Positions 34,539 through 46,700 of a stretch of 64,000 nt of DNA are shown piece after piece. Source of the stretch: Corylus avellana. Its lineage: Eukaryota; Streptophyta; Magnoliopsida; Fagales; Betulaceae. Each line of letters starts with the position of its first letter. Position 1 is the first letter of the stretch. The notes below the pieces were generated by a model. That model made no database searches and was not told the DNA's origin. It was given only the letters and a program-made list of their open reading frames with translations. The translations under genes and the position numbers were made by a program. The stretch is taken from the NCBI RefSeq assembly GCF_901000735.1, contig NC_081543.1, positions 11,887,921 through 11,951,920 on the forward strand, read 5' to 3'.

Positions 34539-35338
34539 AACAATGTGATACATGTTTTTCCCCTTATTAAATCGTGCTTAGGAACTATTGGAAATTAGAT
34601 AATATGTTTGTTAATTATATGCCTCAGAAGAGTAGGTATACATTAATTGTTTATGATATTGTTATATATAAATTAACCTCGAGCAAAGCACTGAGGTTGA
34701 CTTTAAATCATCAAATTAAAAAGATTAAGAAAAATATATATTAAATACGTGGACTTAAGAAGAAAATTTTTACTGCATAAAACAATCCAAACCCTTCTAT
34801 TTCAATAGGAAAAAAATTTTGGGCATGTGAAAATGTGATGGACAACACAAAGTTGTCCTCAATGAGTCCTCCAATGAATTGTCAAGAAAAATGTTGGGAC
34901 AAAGAGTAAAAGTAACACCTTTATAGACATATCCCACTTGATCACGAGCCACACAGATTTATGTTATTTATCTTCCAAGGCTTAGCTGGCTTCTTCCATA
35001 GGTCTCCTCTTCTTGGTATAACAAAGTGTAGATCTTCATCTTAGCTACAGCTCTAGAGAGCTATTTTGTGTCCAAATACCCACTACAAATTAATAACAGC
35101 ACCTACCCCATCTTATCTTCTCAGCATCTTCTTACGTATTAACTCATAAAGTTTTTGTTTGAAATAAAAAAAATAAAAAATAAAAAAACTCAAAGATTTT
35201 GCCACTCATTTCATATAGACTGACATAGTATGTTTTAAGTGGTTTCTCATATTAGTTATTTAAAACAAAAAATAAAAGGAAAATCATTTAAAATATGTCA
35301 TATCGAGTAGTTTAAAATGAGTGTGAAAAGTAGCATTA

Positions 35339-35869
35339 GGGGTGACAATTTGCATTCGTGTGCCTAGGGGCGGAACTAGCATTAGAAGTTTGGTGGGGGG
35401 GTGGAATTTAAAGATTTGGAGGGTAAAATTCTAATTTTTAAAAATTTGAAAGGCATTTTTTAAAATTTTTGGGCAAAACATGGCCCCTTCGGGGGGTTAT
35501 GTAGTTCTGCCCCTACGTGTGTCTACTGTGTCGGATTCAAATTATGTCAAGTCATGAGTATAAGACTATATAGGTCAATCATAACCCAACCCATATAATT
35601 AAATGAGTTAATCCTCTCAACCATAACCCCAAAATTTTGTATTAGATTCGTGTCGGATTCGTGGGTCATAACAAAAATTGTCAATCATTATGTCATGTGC
35701 CGGTCGAGTTCGGATCATGTCGAGACACGTGTATAAGACTATATATATATGTTAACCCGAACTTGACCCATTTAATTAAACAGGTTACATTCATTAACCC
35801 TAACTTTTTAATTTCGTCTTGAGTTCATGTAAGGTTCGCGGATCGTGTCAAAAATTAACAATCCTAAAT
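35339..35869. mobile_element. hAT-like MITE with an internal duplication and a nested element
   Basis: It begins TAGGGGTGACAATT and ends (reverse complement) TAGGATTGTTAATT. The flanking 8-mers AGTAGCAT and AATTGCAT match at six positions. Inside, an about 180-bp unit carrying TCGGATTC and GTATAAGACTATAT occurs twice, diverged. A 151-bp second hAT-like element interrupts the left end. Confidence 0.5.
35365..35515. mobile_element. hAT-like MITE, 151 bp, nested
   Basis: The ends TAGGGGCGGAACTAG and (reverse complement) TAGGGGCAGAACTAC are inverted repeats. The flanking CGTGTGCC (35357-35364) and CGTGTGTC (35516-35523) are an 8-bp duplication with one mismatch, the hAT size. Confidence 0.75.
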
Positions 35870-36219
35870 TGCATTATTTATATTTATATTATGTAAAATC
35901 GTTCAAGAAGGCTTTGATACAAAAGTAACACTCAAAGATATGATAAAAATTCGTCCTCATATGCATGCATTGTATTTCTTTTAGAGTCCTCATCAAACAT
36001 CACATTGGTGTTTGCTGTTTATCTCGACTTTTAAATGCCTACTAGCTAGGATGATTTTAACTATTTTTAGGTCAATGTTAACATATTCAAGGAAGGCAAT
36101 TAAAGTACTATCCCTAGCAATAGACTAGAGTAAAGAAATGTAAACCCAACTCAAATGAATAGAGATTTGTTGCATTAATTCTTAGGAGTTGCAAGCCTGC
36201 AATTCTCATCCAACCGCTC

Positions 36220-36560
36220 AAAATGAGCTATGTCATAAAATCAACCACCATTCAAGGTGAAGGGGTGGTTGGCCAGTACTCCTAAGCAGGTTGTCACCCA
36301 TCCCCGACATATGTTGGGGATGACCGAATTATCATCCTCGAAACATGCTTTTGGCAGTGACTTGACGACCTCATGGGTGGTCGGTCAATCCTTAAATGTT
36401 TTAGGTTGGTCGAGCAGTACCCCCTAAGACATGTTGGGAGTAGCCAAAATACCACTAAAATGTACTTTTGAAAATGGTTAGCCATCCTGTGCTTATTATG
36501 ATAGAGGGTGATTAATCACCCTCTTGGGTGGCCGTCCACCCCAAAATCATTCATTTTTGG
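36220..36560. repeat. GGGTGGTC/GGGTGGCC-rich repetitive segment
   Basis: The words GGGGTGGTTGGCC, GGGTGGTCGG and GGGTGGCCGTCCACCCC recur within 300 bp in otherwise AT-rich DNA. A similar stretch lies at 37528-37690. No termini were identified. Confidence 0.45.
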
Positions 36561-37446
36561 CCTTTTCTTTTAAATATTTTTTTGTGATTGTTGACATGAC
36601 TCATTCTCAACCGTTCATTTGTGAAGGTTTGTAAGGGATTTCAATCTAGTTCAAATATTGTTTGTCATTTTAAAATTATTATTTTTTTAGATGATGTTAT
36701 GTGCATCTGTTACATTTTTCCAAAGATTCGTTGACTATCATAATGAAGTTGAATACTGAACTCTTTATAAGTGAGGAGAAATACCAGTACTAGACAATAT
36801 ATAAATTCAATGAATAAAATTTGATTTTAGGTCAAATACCAAGTGCGAAGCTTTATAGCATTGCCTTATACAAATTATTTATAAAGTAATGCCAATAACG
36901 GGCCATGGGAAAACCACCGGAACATGTAGGTAATTTATTTGTTATACTCAATTTAGAATTTTATTTATTAAAAACAAAAAAAAACAAAAACAAAAACTAG
37001 AATTTATAAATTTTGTGGCGCTCAATAAAAAGTACAAGAATAATTGTTAGCTAGCTAAGGCTCCGATTGTTTCAATGTAAAATGTTATTTGGAAAACGTT
37101 TTCCTTATATTTCCATTGTTTAGTACGATGGAAAATCGTGATGAAACAAAAAAAACATTTTTGGTTGAGGAGCAAAACCTTCTTTAATTTTCATAACATT
37201 GTTTCCTTTTTTTTTTTTTTTAACCGTAAACTATTTTTTGTGTTTGAACTTTCTTTCTTGCGGAAACTCTCTTTCTCAATTAATTTTCACCGCCAACAAA
37301 AGTCGTCGGCCGTTTTCGGCCTCCATCAGCCGTTGCAGCCGAAGGTCTCTCGCTGTCACTAATTTTCCGTACAAACCAAACCCTAAAAATTGTTTCTAGC
37401 TAAAATCATTTTCTTAAAAAAATGCTTTCACTAAATATATTTTTCT

Positions 37447-37448
<2 letters not shown>

Positions 37449-37483
<35 letters not shown>
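37449..37483. repeat. (TA)n microsatellite
   Basis: About 17 TA dinucleotides in a row. Confidence 0.85.
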
Positions 37484-37487
<4 letters not shown>

Positions 37488-37775
37488 ACAAATTGATTAA
37501 TATATGAAAACAAATAGAGATTAATCAATGGGTGGCCAACCACCCCCTTGGAAATGGACGCAGACCCCAACAAGAAGCTTTGGGGTGGTCGCACATCCCT
37601 CAAAGGTTATCAAGATGGACGTCAAGGGGCTCCAAGGGCAGAGCGACCACCCTCATGCACTATGTGTGGTGGTTGTACTACTCCAAATGCTTCCTGTTGG
37701 AGTGGCGATCCATAGTAACATTATTCTTTCTTTCTTTCTTTCTTTTAAGAAAAAAATAAAAGAAAAAGTAAATTA

Positions 37776-37916
37776 GGTCTATTTGATTTCTATGGGAATA
37801 GTCATTCCTCTCCTTATGGGGAGGAATAGCTATTCCTCAAAATGCGAATAAGAAATAATAATTAAGCATACCAAACAACGGAATAGCAAATCCATTCCTA
37901 TCTTCCAAATGTGACC
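37776..37916. mobile_element. Small MITE, 141 bp
   Basis: The left end GGTCTATTTGATTTC and the right end (reverse complement GGTCACATTTGGAAG) are inverted, flanked by TA. GGAATAG/CTATTCC words inside link it to the larger element at 12076-12760. Confidence 0.5.
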
Positions 37917-38446
37917 TAAGTATCGCACTAAATTCAAATACAAAGATACGATCTGAAGAGAAAAATTTGGCAAAGGTCACGTAACCCCCTCTCACTCTCT
38001 TCAAGAAATAATTAATCAAAATAATATAAATATGAAGTAAATAAATGAATTTAATTGTTAGGGTGTATCAATTTCAAGTAGATTAAAAAAAAAAATGTCT
38101 TGTGGATAGAAATTAAAATATAGTAATAAAAAAAAAAAAGTAAACACCAGCAATAAATAAATAAGTAAATATAAATATATATAGTTGCACCACATGTGAA
38201 AGACAAAAACAAAGAGAAAAGGAGGAGAAAGTAACAAAAGCAAAAACAAAACAAAGACTCATCGACACCACTATTTATACCATTCTTACAAGACGACGTA
38301 TTATAAGCCGAGATTCTCGCGGGAGCCAACGTCTACCATTCTTTTTCGAGACAGTATTTTCGTCGTAGGAGAACAAAGAGCATATAAGCGTTAAAATTAT
38401 GCTTTCACATATCCTTCGCACGTGTCAACTGAAGTGACATCTCATC

Positions 38447-38470
38447 GGGTGTGGGGGGAGGGAGGGGGGG
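38447..38470 (+). other. G-quadruplex-type motif
   Basis: Four G runs (GGG, GGGGGG, GGG, GGGGGGG) are separated by loops of 3, 1 and 1 bases. This is a strong sequence pattern for a G4 on the plus strand. No gene start could be tied to it. Confidence 0.7.
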
Positions 38471-38479
38471 TGTAAGGAA

Positions 38480-40260
38480 TACGGTCAAAGACATACGGTC
38501 AGTGTCAGGACCAATGGGGAGGGAAGGAAGACGGAAAAAAAAAAAGAAAAGCTAGGGGCGGCGGGAGACCCGAGGCCAAAAATCATTTTGCAATCTATTG
38601 CTTTATGATTGACGCCACGCTGACCGGACTGTCGTATTATTAGCAGTGCAAGGGTGGTGGTGCAGTTTTGTCCTTTCACATCTTATGGGGATGAGAGAAG
38701 AGAGAGTGATGGCGACCATACCTCCTGTAGTCCTGCCCCTTTGAGGGCAGTCCTGTCTTTGTCTGCCCGGCATTCAAGGTGGGCTACTATTATATATCAT
38801 TTTAATTTTTTAATTTTCTTCCACCAACACAAACACATGATTCTTTAATAATCTTGAAAAATAAAAAATAAAAACTAAAAAATTGAAAAAGTTGTCCATT
38901 CTCATGATGTCCAAAAAGTTATCTGTGTGTGTCGGATGGTGTTTGGAGTTAATTATGTAATTCCAACAAAAGGAAAGTTGTAAAATGGCAAGAAATTTCG
39001 TTTATATATAGTAGCTACAAATAGTCAAGTGTTTTCTTGCTTTTCCATTGTGTGATATATATATATATATATATATAAAGATGAAAATAATTTTAATTGT
39101 TTGTTAATACTTTTCACAAAGAAAAAGGAAAAATGTCGTTCAAAAAAGTATTGTCAAACAAGCCCACTTTCTAACAAAAATGTTAAGAATTGTGTGACGG
39201 GCTTTCTAACAAAGAGCAGTTTCATGTTAGAGTTTGTTCGGAATTTACCTTTTCGGATAAGTGTTTATCCAAGCAAGTGGAATTTGAACATGCGCCCTCA
39301 TGAATTGCCTTATTGCAGTGCAATAGAGCAACTCTATTTCACGAGATTAGGATCCGACAAGAACATTTTTTCCAATGTAAGACTCAATCTAAGGCTTCTG
39401 CTATTTTCTTGGGCCATAAGACTTTCTTGATAACTAGTAAAGAGAAATAAAAATAAGTTACTATGATTGAACGAAAATATAAAAAATTATTTGTTAATTT
39501 TTTGTACGAACCAAACGTTGAAAAATACCCGACACAAAATATGTAACATTATTTGCCATTACTCGTTGGGCCCTGTCCATATATGTATAAGAGAACCCAG
39601 GCTGTTTACAAAAAAAAGAGAACCCAGGCTGGAAAACAAGGCCTACTAGGCATGACTTTTATCATAGGCTACCGACTACCCTATTACCTTTTTAAGATAT
39701 GATTTAAGAGTGAAGAATTTCTTAAGAAATGATATGACACTACAACCGTATTGATGGTAACAATACATACTCCTTCTTTATTTGTTGCTTCTACAACATT
39801 TTGTAGCCACCTACTCCTAAGACCAGGGTGGTCCATTTCTAATGTTCTCTTTCCTGCTCCCAATCCCATCTTTTTCCTTAGGATAACTAAAGTAATTGTC
39901 ACGGATTAGGATGTCCAGTAATTTGAGTAGAAACTATGAAAATTTTTGTGTGAGACCTATCTGTCTAAATCAATTTTGGACACTCCAATATCCGAGCAGG
40001 TAAATCCCATTAAGCTCTCTCAAATTGTAGTAGTTGTTACTTTAAGAAGCTTAAAAGGACGACGGGAAAGAAAGTTTTTATTGGAATGAGTGGCTAATAA
40101 TGTTTCGATGGGGTTTGATTTGGATTTAGTTGATCAAGTTGAAATATTTAGAATGTTGGGATTGGGACATGTGTCCCTCCCAATCCCATCAACCATGCAC
40201 ACCTTTTATTTTTTGACGTATCTAATCTATATATCATAGTTGCCTGATCATCTCTTTATG
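38480..40260. other. Gene-poor interval
   Basis: A moderately GC-rich stretch (38500-38780) opens chance frames on both strands but shows no family. The 109-codon frame at 39101-39430 has no recognisable domain. Nothing else is supported. Confidence 0.4.
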
Positions 40261-40294
40261 TTAAATCACTAATGACTAAAAAAAATGAATTTTA

Positions 40295-40761
40295 GATCAT
40301 GTTTGAGATTGTGTTGGAAAATAGAACTTTTAAAGTCAAAATAAACTTTTTTAAAAAAATGCTTCAATTTTATGCTTTTCTCAAAAGTGTGTTTTGACAA
40401 TTTTTATGATAAAAATGTCAAAGAAGTACTTTTACAATTTTTTCTAAGAGCATGTTTGGAGCTGTGTTTGAAAAATGGAGGTTTTAAGTCAAAAATAATT
40501 TTTTTTGACAAAAACTTTATTTTTAAGCTTTTGTCAAAAGTACGTTTTGGTCATTTTTGGACCCTTAAAAGCACTTTCAATTTTTTTTTTACCAAACGAA
40601 TACTTTTTTCTTCAAATTTACATTTTGAGTGTTAAACGCACTTTAAGACTTTTTAAATGCATACCCAAACAAGCCATAAACATGCCAACTTTTTGTTTGA
40701 CACAGCTTTTTATGTGCTAAAATTACTTTTTACTCTTCCTAACCCAATCCCAAACAAACTC
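40295..40761. mobile_element. Tourist-like MITE, 467 bp
   Basis: The ends GATCATGTTTGAGATTGTGT and (reverse complement) GAGTTTGTTTGGGATTGGGT are inverted repeats flanked by TTA at 40292-40294 and 40762-40764. A second end-like GCATGTTTGGAGCTGTGTTT at about 40450 suggests an internal duplication or a nested copy. Confidence 0.6.
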
Positions 40762-42849
40762 TTAATCATTTACACAATGGAGTCAAGAATAAATTTTCTT
40801 CTTTGATACAATGTTAAATAAATCATCATTTATGATAAAAATTTAAGCAAATAATAATAGTAAATTTAATAATTTATTTATTAGTACAATACTTTAAACC
40901 TAATTATCACCTCGATATCAATCGACTTTAACATACTATATAACATAATTTTGATGGGGGCATAATAATGAGGTCAAAGAAGATGACAGCAGAACATTTT
41001 GTGGTCCTTTGTAATATTCCGAAAAGCTGAGGGGAGGTAAGTGAAGTTGTCAGAAACCTTGTCTGAGGGTACGGAGACTCACTCAGAGTTTTATTTTATC
41101 ATTTATCCGAAAGTCTGAATTGAATCATTCATTCATAATTACTCGCTTTTAATGCATGGTGATAGCGTGATGTGACGTGTCCTGAAACATTAGACAACGA
41201 AAGGGGAAGAGTGCTGCTACGGTCACCCATGGAAATATACACATTTCTGGACCACCATTGACTATTGATAAATTGGAAATTACACTATTGTCCAAACCCA
41301 CCCCTATGGAGGGATTTTTTTTTATTGGTTTTTTTCTTCTTCTCTATCTTTGGGTTAATTGACTCTATAATCTTTATGCCAAACAATTAAGTATAAAATC
41401 TGACTTGGAAAAGGACATGACAAGATCCAATATTTCATTGTCCTACCTCCTTTTTTTTTTTTAAAAAAAAAAAAAAAAATAGTTTGTTAATATTATCACG
41501 CTCTCTTCATGTTTGGCTTAAATTTTTTTCTCAATAAGTGAGACTCAGTCTTGAAACGTATAATTGAAGTTCTTATTTATTTCGGCATAAAAACTCTTTC
41601 CAGAAACTACTTTAGGATGTTTGGGGTGGTCAAAAAGAATTAGAAGTTTGATGAGACATAAAATGGTTTACGCCATCATTTTTGTAAACCATTTTCCATC
41701 ATCGAACGCCCCCTTTTGGTCTTTCCCCTTGTCATTTACTCTCTCTCTCTCTCTCTCTCTCTCTTCAACAACCTCATCAACTCCACCCTCTACCTTGATC
41801 TCCAACGCCTTAACCTGTCACAAATAGGGCCAAAATGTGGTAAATAATTGAGACAAAGTTCAAACTCGAGACCTTTATTACGATAACCATGTTAAATTAC
41901 ACTGGTCCCAAAAACTTGCGTCAATAGAAAATAATAAATTTAATGATTTTGTCTTTTTATTCTCCTCTTTTAACATATTTTTGACAAATTTGAATTGGAC
42001 TTTTATGTGAGAGGCCTTGAGATTTAAATCATGAGAAATAAAAGCTATTTTTGCATAGGATGTTTCTTGCTCAAGTCTTAAAAGTTGCTGTTACTACATA
42101 TATGAGTGTTGGCCCAGCTGCCTAACTCGACCCAAGACTGTAGGCCCATTGTTTGGGATGCTTTTCGGGCCTGCTAATGCTCCACTGGTGCTTGTATTTA
42201 CAAAAAAAGAGCTTCTTTTTTTTTTTTTTTTTTTAAAAAAGAAAATATTAAAAAAATGACATTGTTTCACTTATATTACTTTATATAATATCATATACAA
42301 CAAAATGAAAAATTCCACAGCCACGTTGGTCATATAGTATACATTTTAGGGCATGTTTTTGTTTGCTATGTGAAATATCATAAGCATTACATGATAACCA
42401 TCATATAGAATTTCTTAAAACCATTACCATTTTTTAAAAAATATTTTTTTTACCTTATCATACCAATAAGTGAAATACAATGAATTAAGAAAAATTAATA
42501 TGATCATCTAAAATGATAAGTATTAAAAAAATGAAATCTAAAACACTTTGATTTTAAATAATAAGTAAGAGTTTAGACAATTTAAATAACAAGTAAGAGT
42601 TTAGACAATTTCTCCATAAAGTTATCCTAAAAGAAAAAAAAAATTAGAAAATCTCACTTTACTACATGTTCTTCCACTATTCTACTTGGGCATGAAATAT
42701 AGCAGATTAGTGGTGCATTAAGCATGCACTAAATGGAGTATATAAGATCTTGAGAAAAAAAATTTAGAGGTAGTGTGTGAACGTTTTGAAATAGAAGGGA
42801 AAAACCATGTGCAAATGCAAGAACAATATCTCTCACTTTCTTTGGTTTT

Positions 42850-43020
42850 ATGATCATGTGTGAGGGACTTGGACTATAGAATATGTGTGGTTTGTTCTAG
42901 TAGCAAGCACCACCACGAGTTGAGAATAAATCGAACGTGGAGACATAGTAACAACGTGAAACAACTGTTTTAGATCTCGAAGGTACATTTTTATGATCTC
43001 TAACATTGGTATCAGAGCAA
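42850..43020 (+). mobile_element. Truncated LTR with primer binding site
   Basis: Sequence ending CTCTAACA at 43006 is followed by TTGGTATCAGAGCA, a tRNA-Met primer site (43008-43019). This is the order of an LTR end and the start of a retrotransposon interior. The LTR's 5' limit is uncertain. No gag was recognised downstream, so it is a decayed 5' fragment. Confidence 0.55.
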
Positions 43021-43724
43021 TTAAGGTTGTTTTCGTTGGTTGTTAATGTTTCAATTACATGCATGTTTGATGAAATGACATTTTCTGTGTGCATTTTCAA
43101 GTCTCACATAGAACACGCATCAAACGGTTGATTGGGGTGAGGTCATTACATTTAAGCATTAAAAGAAATTGAAGTTAAAGTTTAAGAGGCACAAACTTTT
43201 ATAATAAAGCTTTCGGCGACAGGCTACCTCTGACGAACTTTGATGGTCGTTGGCTGGCGGGAGACGGCCGACAACATCTAGCTAACTCTGATAGCCTATG
43301 GTCAACGAACTTTGATGGTGATTTTCAAAAACCTCTAATAGCAAATTTTGGAGACCTTCGGCGGCAGCGACAGATAATGAACTACAAGAGAGAGAGAGAG
43401 AGAGAGTGTAAGAATGAGAAGTTTAAACTTAGAAAAATAAAAAAATAGAAACATTTTACGCACTTTAAAGGAGGTTTTTCTAATTAATCGAAAATGTTTT
43501 TGATTTTGACCAAAAGTCTCGTTTGTACCAAATACCAGAAAAAAGGAAGAAAATTTTTTAGGTGAGGCTAAATTGAAATACCCTAAAATCTATAGAATAA
43601 ATTTGAATTTTTCCTACCAAAAATAGGAGAAAAATAGAATCACAACCCACGACTGAAACTAACTAATTAGCAACGGCCAAACTACATCTTATCCAGGTAC
43701 TGGGTTTCACACCTAGTCTAGCAA

Positions 43725-46700
43725 ATGGCTTCTACCAATCTATGCTTTCTCTCCCAAAACACCACCAAAATCCTGAACTTGTCACTCCCAAAGCTCACTC
43801 CCCCCATTCCCAAACCCAATTTCCTCTCCGTCACAAGTTTCCCTTCCTCATTTCCTCGCTTTCTGTGGAGCAAGGTGGCCCCTTTCAAGAGCTCCAACCG
43901 ACTCTCCTGCCGCAGTGCCTCCACCATCCCCGTCAGCACCAAGAACTACGAGGTGCTCGCTTCATATCACTCCTTAGTCCTTATTCCCTCTGTTCGGTAG
44001 CCTAGAAAATCCAGGAACAGAAAATTTTAATTTAATTTAATTTAATTATTATTATTATTATTTGCGTATTGTTTCTTGTTTGGCATGCTTGAGTAAAGTT
44101 ATGCTCAGCTGATTGCAGGATTTTGATTCTCAGGTCCTTTAGAATAAATAGGATTCAATTTTTTATTTTGTTTGTCTCTTTTTTCTTTGTGACCAGTGAG
44201 CACTTTCTCGGCAACCAAACAGAGCATACTGTACTCCTTATAGTGCTATTAAGTAATTTTCATTTTGGTTGAATCAAGTTTTGCATATTTCTATTTGGAA
44301 ATTTGATTAGAATTATGGATGAAATTAGAAAGTTTTTGTTATGCATACTGGATAATTTTCCAATCTCATAGTTCATACTGTTGCCAGCTGAAAATTGAAA
44401 AGGAAAAAACATAATAATAATATAATGATAAAAATGTTATTCACGCTGTCTAGCTCGTGAAGAACTCACCTGAAGCTAGATAAGTGGCAATATCCAGCAA
44501 AGAATGGAGCACCGCAAACAATTTTGGGGAAGAAAGAGTTAGTGTAATAATAAGTTATCATGCAGAAATGTTCGATTAACATAACTGCACTGTATTTTTG
44601 CAAAATGATACATCAAGTTTTTGAATAATTAATCATTTCAGTCGTATTCCTCTGAATCAAGCATTTTTCAGTTGGGTGTTGAGGTGGAAGTTGTTATCAG
44701 GACAGAAAGGAACTTTCTAAGATTCTAGTTTCATTGATTGTAGTAAATAACAAATTTAGCCTAAATATTATAATACAGGAACATTAAGCAACGCATTGAT
44801 ATTACCAGCCATAATATCAATGAAGTTTGAAACTGTTCTATGAATAGGTTCAAAGTCTTTTATTCTTTTGCCAGTTGGGTTTGATGCCATCCAATTTAAT
44901 TATGTGAAATATAATGCAGTTTTCTGATGGTTCTTCTGAGGTGGAGTTGAGATTACAACTCAATGTGGACGTTCAAAATTCCAGAGACATATTTGTGGAT
45001 TCAAATGACACCTCTTTAACAATTAGAGTACAGCGCAATGGCTATCTCATCACACTTATAGAAACTAATAATCTGTTTGGAAGAATAAAGCCTGCTGAAA
45101 CAATATGGTTTGTGAGTGAATCGTTTTAAATTTCCATAATGTGTATATGGGTCTTCAGATGTTTAGACAGAGGATTCATGCTTTGAACAGGTACATAGAT
45201 GATGATCAACTGGTTATAAACTTGAAAAAGCAAGATCCAGATTTGAAGTGGCCTGACATTGTGGAGTCCTGGGAGTCCCTGACAATGGCATCTACGCAAC
45301 TTCTGCAAGGAACATCAATCTACATTGTTGGGGATTCAACTGAAATTAACCAGAAAGTGGCTGGAGAACTTGCAGTTGGTCTTGGGTACTGATATTTTCT
45401 TCATTTTGGTTAACAATAGATGATAGTAGTTACTTCTTTCCTCTGATTTGACAAGCTGGTGTTAGTGATATGGTACTCCACTATGCTTTGCTTTGTCTTT
45501 GTAATCAATCCTTGTTTTTCCATTTCCAGCTTACCACTCAGTTCATAAGTCTATGCTTTTCTGATTCTTAATGATAGTCTAGTAATTTTTAATGAAAATC
45601 ATATTGCATAGTTAAAACTAGTTATTAAGTATGATAACATCTATCCTGAACTGACTTAACTGGTATTATCTTGTACCTTAATAATTGGTTTTGGTCCCTC
45701 CAAGTTTAGATTCGTAGTTAATTTTAGGTCCCCAGTGTTCCTTTGGTCCTTGAAATTATGATTTGTTTTCAATGTAGCACTTCTGTCTAACACAGTAACA
45801 CTGCTAACAGTGTGTTGAATGACCAGAAGGACATTGTATTTGTGCATAAAATTAGGATTTTTTTTTTTTTTTAAAAAAAAAAAGAGGAATAATGAGATCA
45901 ATGGACACCATGCGATTGAAGCCACTCAACATCTTCACCATGGAATTCATGTTGGTTCACATTCTTGATCCTCTTCTCTTCCAGCTTCCTCAAATTGCCA
46001 TCTGTATCAAACTTCATTGAACCCATCAGCTGTCCCAGTTTGTTGGAGACCAAATCCAGACCAGACCCATTTACCGATTTGATCAGCACCTTCAAAAAGT
46101 GGGACACTCAACTGGGTTGCAACTTCAAAGAGAGCCACAAGGGGTTGGTCCCAGTTCAGTCAAATGGGTCTTATTTTTTGCAAAAGTTTGGTGGTGTGTC
46201 TGAACTTGAGTGCTGTGAGCTGAAAAGGAAACATTTCAGTGTTTTGGTGGAAGGGTGGTCTTGGATTCCTAATAATTTGAATAATTTGTGTTTGCTACAT
46301 TGTGAATTGAGCTGTTTGTGACTAAATCTTCCATTTTCTCCGAAAGCCCGATGCCTTGTCATTTGAGTCTACTCATCTGCTTCAAGTACTCTTTTATTCA
46401 TCTTTTTAGTTCAAATGATTGGATTTGGAAACTTCAACTCCGTTTATTTTTTTTACTAAATATTTATGAAATAGGATTTTGCTTGCTGTTGTTGTCAATA
46501 CAGATGTACTTTTGATAGTTACATGTCGCGTTTATCTGCTGAGATCCCAAGTCTCCAAGCATTACCTGAAGTTTGATGACCCACTGCTGTGATGGATTTG
46601 GACGAAAGGGTTACATTGATAACAAGTCAGAACTTAAGGACCAAACTAGAATTTCAAGGACCAAATTGATAGCAAACCTAAACTTGGATGGAATAAAATG

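Noticed and set aside
39101..39430. 109-codon plus-strand frame
   Set aside because: Low-complexity Lys/Phe-rich start, no domain, no splice context and no neighbour support.
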